Source: JOPF133 sp035505095 (lineage in GTDB: Bacteria > Acidobacteriota > Terriglobia > Bryobacterales > Bryobacteraceae). Taken from it: a DNA stretch of 8,665 bases. The position numbers and the translations under genes are program-made. The DNA is taken from positions 1 to 8,665 of the forward strand of contig DATJRE010000410.1 of NCBI GenBank assembly GCA_035505095.1, read 5' to 3'. Positions 6,141 through 8,665 of this stretch are shown piece by piece. The notes below the pieces were generated by a model, which searched no databases, had not been told where the DNA came from, and saw only the letters and a list, made by a program, of their open reading frames with translations. Each line of letters opens with the position of its first letter. The first letter of the stretch is position 1.

Positions 6141-7100
6141 CTCGATGATCGACAGATCCACGTTTCCGTTGGGATCCACAATCAGCTTGCGGATCTTCGG
6201 CAGGATCTCCTCCATGGCCTCGATATAGAGCCTGCCGGCGGTAACCTGCGGCGCCTTGGCGTATTCGGCGGCGACGGCGGTGAAACGGTCGGCATCGCCG
6301 GCGGCATCGTTGACCGCCGAAATGCGGTAGGCTTCGGCGGATTCCATGTTTTGCATGGCTTCGCCGCGGGCGCGCGGCAGAAGGTCGTTGGCGTAACTTT
6401 GCGCTTCGCTGACGATGCGGGCGGTATCGGCGCGCGCGCTGGCCACGTCGCGAAATGCGTCGGCCGCTTCGGGGGGCGCGGTCACGGTCTCGATGCTGAC
6501 CGAGGCCAGTTCCACGCCGGCCGAGTAGTCATCGAGGCGCCGTTGGGCGGCCCCGCGCACGGCGTCCTGAATGGCCAGTTTCTCGGTAGTAAGGACGGCA
6601 TCTACTCCCGTCCGCGCGATGCGCCGGGTGAGTTCGGATTCGACCGCGGCTTTGGCAGTCTGCGCGGGATCTTCGCTGCGAAACAGGTAGTCCGCCGGAA
6701 CACCCACGGAGTACTGCACCACCACGCGCATCTGAATAATGTTCTGGTCGCCCGTGAGAAATTGGGAAGCCAGCGGTTGGGTGCGTCCGAGGACCAGATC
6801 GGCAGCCTCCCCCCCGATCACCAGGCGCTGCAACTGCCGCACCTTGAGCTTCCAGACGCGCTCGATGGGCCAGGGCAGGGCATAATGCACGCCGGGATAC
6901 ACGCGCGGCTCGACCACCGCGCCGAATCGCGTGACCACGGCCTGCCGGTCGGTCTGCACCAGGTACACGCCGGAGAGGACCCAGAGCGCGAGACACGCGC
7001 CAACCACCTGCCGCGGCCGGCCGCCCCGCTGCCACCACGGCCCCGGTTGCGCGGGAACCTCGGGCGCGGTTACTTCCGGTTTGGTAAGGATCCCAGTCAC
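6120..7100 (-). CDS. hflK: Second HflK-like SPFH/prohibitin-domain membrane protein
   Basis: The product is 326 residues, shorter than E. coli HflK (about 420). A Pro-rich cytoplasmic N-tail (1-31) precedes one membrane segment (about 32-49, VVGACLALWVLSGVYLVQ). The SPFH domain follows (about 50-210), with the HflK-like GVHYALPWPIE (70-80) and TGDQNIIQM (116-124). A long Ala/Glu/Arg-rich helix (about 210-285) comes next, then the HflK C-terminal signature RLYIEAMEEILPKIRKLIVD (290-309). HflK and HflC form a large membrane assembly around the protease FtsH and modulate its activity. The start is GTG 7100, overlapping the hflC stop as GTGA, so translation is probably coupled. It lacks the Gly-rich N-terminal region of enterobacterial HflK. 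Together with the HflK-like gene at 7985-8665 it makes the second HflK-type protein in one operon, so its exact role may differ from classical HflK. Its 3' end is three bases from the convergent propeller-PHP gene. Confidence 0.85.
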   Translation of the reverse strand: MTGILTKPEVTAPEVPAQPGPWWQRGGRPRQVVGACLALWVLSGVYLVQTDRQAVVTRFGAVVEPRVYPGVHYALPWPIERVWKLKVRQLQRLVIGGEAADLVLGRTQPLASQFLTGDQNIIQMRVVVQYSVGVPADYLFRSEDPAQTAKAAVESELTRRIARTGVDAVLTTEKLAIQDAVRGAAQRRLDDYSAGVELASVSIETVTAPPEAADAFRDVASARADTARIVSEAQSYANDLLPRARGEAMQNMESAEAYRISAVNDAAGDADRFTAVAAEYAKAPQVTAGRLYIEAMEEILPKIRKLIVDPNGNVDLSIIERGNPGK

Positions 7101-7981
7101 TTGGCGCCTGCTTCTCCGTGCGTCAGGATTTTCAATAATTCGGAATCGGAGCTGAGAATGGCGGTGGTCTTATCGTCCAGCACCTTCTTATAGGCCTCCA
7201 GCGTCCGCAGCAGCTTGTAGAATTGCGGATTCTTGGAGTACGCCTGCCCGTAAATGCGGGTGGATTCGGCGTCGCCCTGGCCGCGAATCTTCTCCGCCTC
7301 TTTATACGCCGCGGAGAGGATCTCGGTTTTCTGCCGGTCGGCATCGGCACGGATTCCGAGCGCCTGTTCTTCGCCTTCGGCGCGATACTGGCGGGCGATG
7401 CGCTCGCGTTCGGCGCGCATCCGGGCGTACACGCTTTGCTTGTTCTGTTCTGGCAGATTCAGCCGGCGGATGCGCACGTCGGCCACCTGAATGCCATACT
7501 GCGCCAGAGCGGCCCTGTCGGTGAGCGCGGCGAGGTTATCCATCAGCTCCGTGGTTTGCGCCTTGGCGGCATCCGGCGTGACCAGCGAATCCAAGTCGTG
7601 ATCGCCGAGGGCCGCGGAAAGCCCCGACCACACAATATCGTGCAGGCGCATCTCAGCCGCTACCGGATCGCCCACGCTCTGCACGAAGCGGTTGGGGTCC
7701 TGGATGCGCCACGCCACGTAGCTGTCCACCACGATATTCTTCTTGTCGCGGGTGAGGAATTCGGAGGGGCGCGGGCTGTAGATGCGCAGGCGGCGGTCGA
7801 AAAACGTGGCGGTCTGGAATGCCCACTTGGCGTGCAGGCCGGCGTCGGTCACGGTGTAGAGCGGCCGGCCGAATTGGGTGATCAGCGCGAATTCGGTCTC
7901 GCTGACGGCAAAGAACGTCCGCCACAACAGCACCACGGCCGTCAGGATCAGCGCTCCCGTGAGATATTTTCTGTCCCGCAT
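7097..7981 (-). CDS. hflC: HflC, SPFH-domain modulator of FtsH
   Basis: The product is 294 residues, a usual HflC length. A short N-tail (MRDRKY) precedes one membrane segment (about 7-26), then the SPFH domain (about 27-175). The HflC signature RRLNLPEQNKQSVYARM (172-188) leads into a long charged helix (about 180-248) with RAEGEEQALGIRADADRQ. The segment NPQFYKLLRTLEAYKKVL (251-268) is very close to the HflC C-terminal consensus. HflC pairs with HflK in the inner membrane and controls access of membrane substrates to FtsH. ATG 7981 lies three bases after the stop of the upstream HflK-like gene and has a perfect AGGAGG 11 bases upstream. Its stop overlaps the next gene. This is the most canonical gene of the cluster. 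Confidence 0.93.
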   Translation of the reverse strand: MRDRKYLTGALILTAVVLLWRTFFAVSETEFALITQFGRPLYTVTDAGLHAKWAFQTATFFDRRLRIYSPRPSEFLTRDKKNIVVDSYVAWRIQDPNRFVQSVGDPVAAEMRLHDIVWSGLSAALGDHDLDSLVTPDAAKAQTTELMDNLAALTDRAALAQYGIQVADVRIRRLNLPEQNKQSVYARMRAERERIARQYRAEGEEQALGIRADADRQKTEILSAAYKEAEKIRGQGDAESTRIYGQAYSKNPQFYKLLRTLEAYKKVLDDKTTAILSSDSELLKILTHGEAGAK

Positions 7982-7984
7982 GGT

Positions 7985-8665
7985 TTAGTGTTCCTCCTGA
8001 GGCTTGGCCTGTGTTTCGGTAAATACGGGATTCAGCGGCGAGCCGCCGATTTCGATGCCGCCATCGATCCAGTAAAGCTGCCGCCGCGCCTTGGTGCTGT
8101 CGAGAATCAGCTTGCGTTTTCCCGCCAGCGCCTGTTCGATGGTTTCCAGGTACAGGCGCGTCTCGGTAGGGCCGGGCGCCACGCGGAATGCGGACTCGCG
8201 CAGGTCGAAGCGGCCGGCATCGCCTTCGGCGCGGTTCACGCGCTCCACCGCATATCCCCCCGCCTGGGTCACGCCGGCCACGGCCTGTCCGTGCGCGAGG
8301 GCCACCTGCTCGTTGCGATAGCCCTCGGCCTCGTTCACCAGGCGGCTCCGCTCCTCGAAGGCATCCGAGACCTGGCGGAACGCTTCCACCACTTCGAGCG
8401 ACGGATGTACATCTTCCAGCCGCACGCTCAGCACCCGCACTCCGGCGCCGTAGCGGTCCAGGCGCGCCTGCAGGTCGCGCTTCACCCGCTGCTCCACAGT
8501 GGAGCGGCCGGTGGTGAGCACGTCATCGAGCGAGGCGGTGGTCACCACCGACTGCATGGCCGATTCGGCAGCCGCGCGGACGGTCGCGTCGCCATCCAAC
8601 TGGTTGAAGGCGAAATCGTCCGGGCGCGACAGATCGTAGTGCACCACGGCGTTCAGCTCGATCAT
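7985..8665 (-). CDS. hflK: HflK-like SPFH-domain protein (N-terminus outside the window)
   Basis: The 226 visible residues end at TAA 7987-7985; the frame is still open at the window edge. The ATG at 8665 encodes a Met inside the SPFH domain (MIELNAVVHYDL aligns with the middle of HflK, where VEMNVQYRV stands in E. coli), so it is not the true start. The N-terminal tail, membrane segment and first half of the SPFH domain are missing. Visible parts are the second half of SPFH (1-105), a long helix with NEAEGYRNEQVALAHGQA (111-128) and VNRAEGDAGRF (143-153), and the HflK ending RLYLETIEQALAGKRKLILD (170-189). A tail of about 35 residues rich in Gly, Pro and Glu follows. This resembles the HflK type in which LEDVHPSLEVVEAF follows the domain, and it differs clearly from the second HflK-like protein at 6120-7100. 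It is the first visible gene of the cluster, so the promoter lies beyond 8665. Confidence 0.85.
   Translation of the reverse strand: MIELNAVVHYDLSRPDDFAFNQLDGDATVRAAAESAMQSVVTTASLDDVLTTGRSTVEQRVKRDLQARLDRYGAGVRVLSVRLEDVHPSLEVVEAFRQVSDAFEERSRLVNEAEGYRNEQVALAHGQAVAGVTQAGGYAVERVNRAEGDAGRFDLRESAFRVAPGPTETRLYLETIEQALAGKRKLILDSTKARRQLYWIDGGIEIGGSPLNPVFTETQAKPQEEH
7993..7998 (-). promoter_or_regulatory. Strong ribosome binding site of hflC
   Basis: On the minus strand a perfect AGGAGG lies within the last codons of the upstream HflK-like gene, 11 bases before ATG 7981. It supports that start and suggests hflC can be translated efficiently in its own right. Confidence 0.65.

Noticed and set aside
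8603..8665. ATG at 8665 as the true start of the first HflK-like gene
   Set aside because: The sequence after it aligns with the middle of the SPFH domain, and the protein would lack a membrane segment; the gene simply runs off the window.

Overview
This is a high-GC stretch of bacterial chromosome with four complete genes, two genes cut by the window edges, and short intergenic gaps. The gene types fit a soil Acidobacteriota of the Solibacter/Bryobacter kind: a GMC oxidoreductase with a gluconate-2-dehydrogenase-subunit-3 partner, a secreted PF06439 (DUF1080) protein, a large secreted PHP-type hydrolase and a three-gene HflK/HflC cluster. This placement is inferred from gene content and style; no phylogenetic marker is present. 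I see no tRNA, rRNA, CRISPR array, transposase or phage gene.

Layout. Positions 1-1894 (+) hold the C-terminal part of a small dehydrogenase subunit and, one base after its stop, its catalytic FAD (GMC) partner. Positions 1895-2073 are a convergent gap with two short hairpins. Positions 2074-2919 (-) encode an exported 3-keto-disaccharide hydrolase-domain protein. Positions 2920-3263 form a 344-base divergent gap. It contains a perfect 20-bp palindrome (3028-3047) and what looks like the decayed C-terminal end of an amidohydrolase (3047-3160). Positions 3264-6116 (+) encode a 950-residue exported protein with a seven-repeat beta-propeller followed by a PHP-superfamily metallohydrolase domain. 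Only three bases separate it from the convergent cluster at 6120-8665 (-), read hflK-like, hflC, hflK-like.

How the genes may work together. The GMC/subunit-3 pair and the PF06439 protein are the two halves expected of an envelope pathway that oxidises glycosides to 3-keto-glycosides and then cleaves them. The propeller-PHP protein and the amidohydrolase remnant also suggest an accessory catabolic locus, but no substrate can be read from the sequence. The SPFH cluster is a separate membrane quality-control module, with HflK/HflC as partners of FtsH. It is unusual in having two different HflK-type genes around one hflC. The observations most worth following are the palindrome, the propeller-PHP architecture, the K-C-K cluster, the missing Fe-S cysteines in the GMC subunit, and the amidohydrolase relic.
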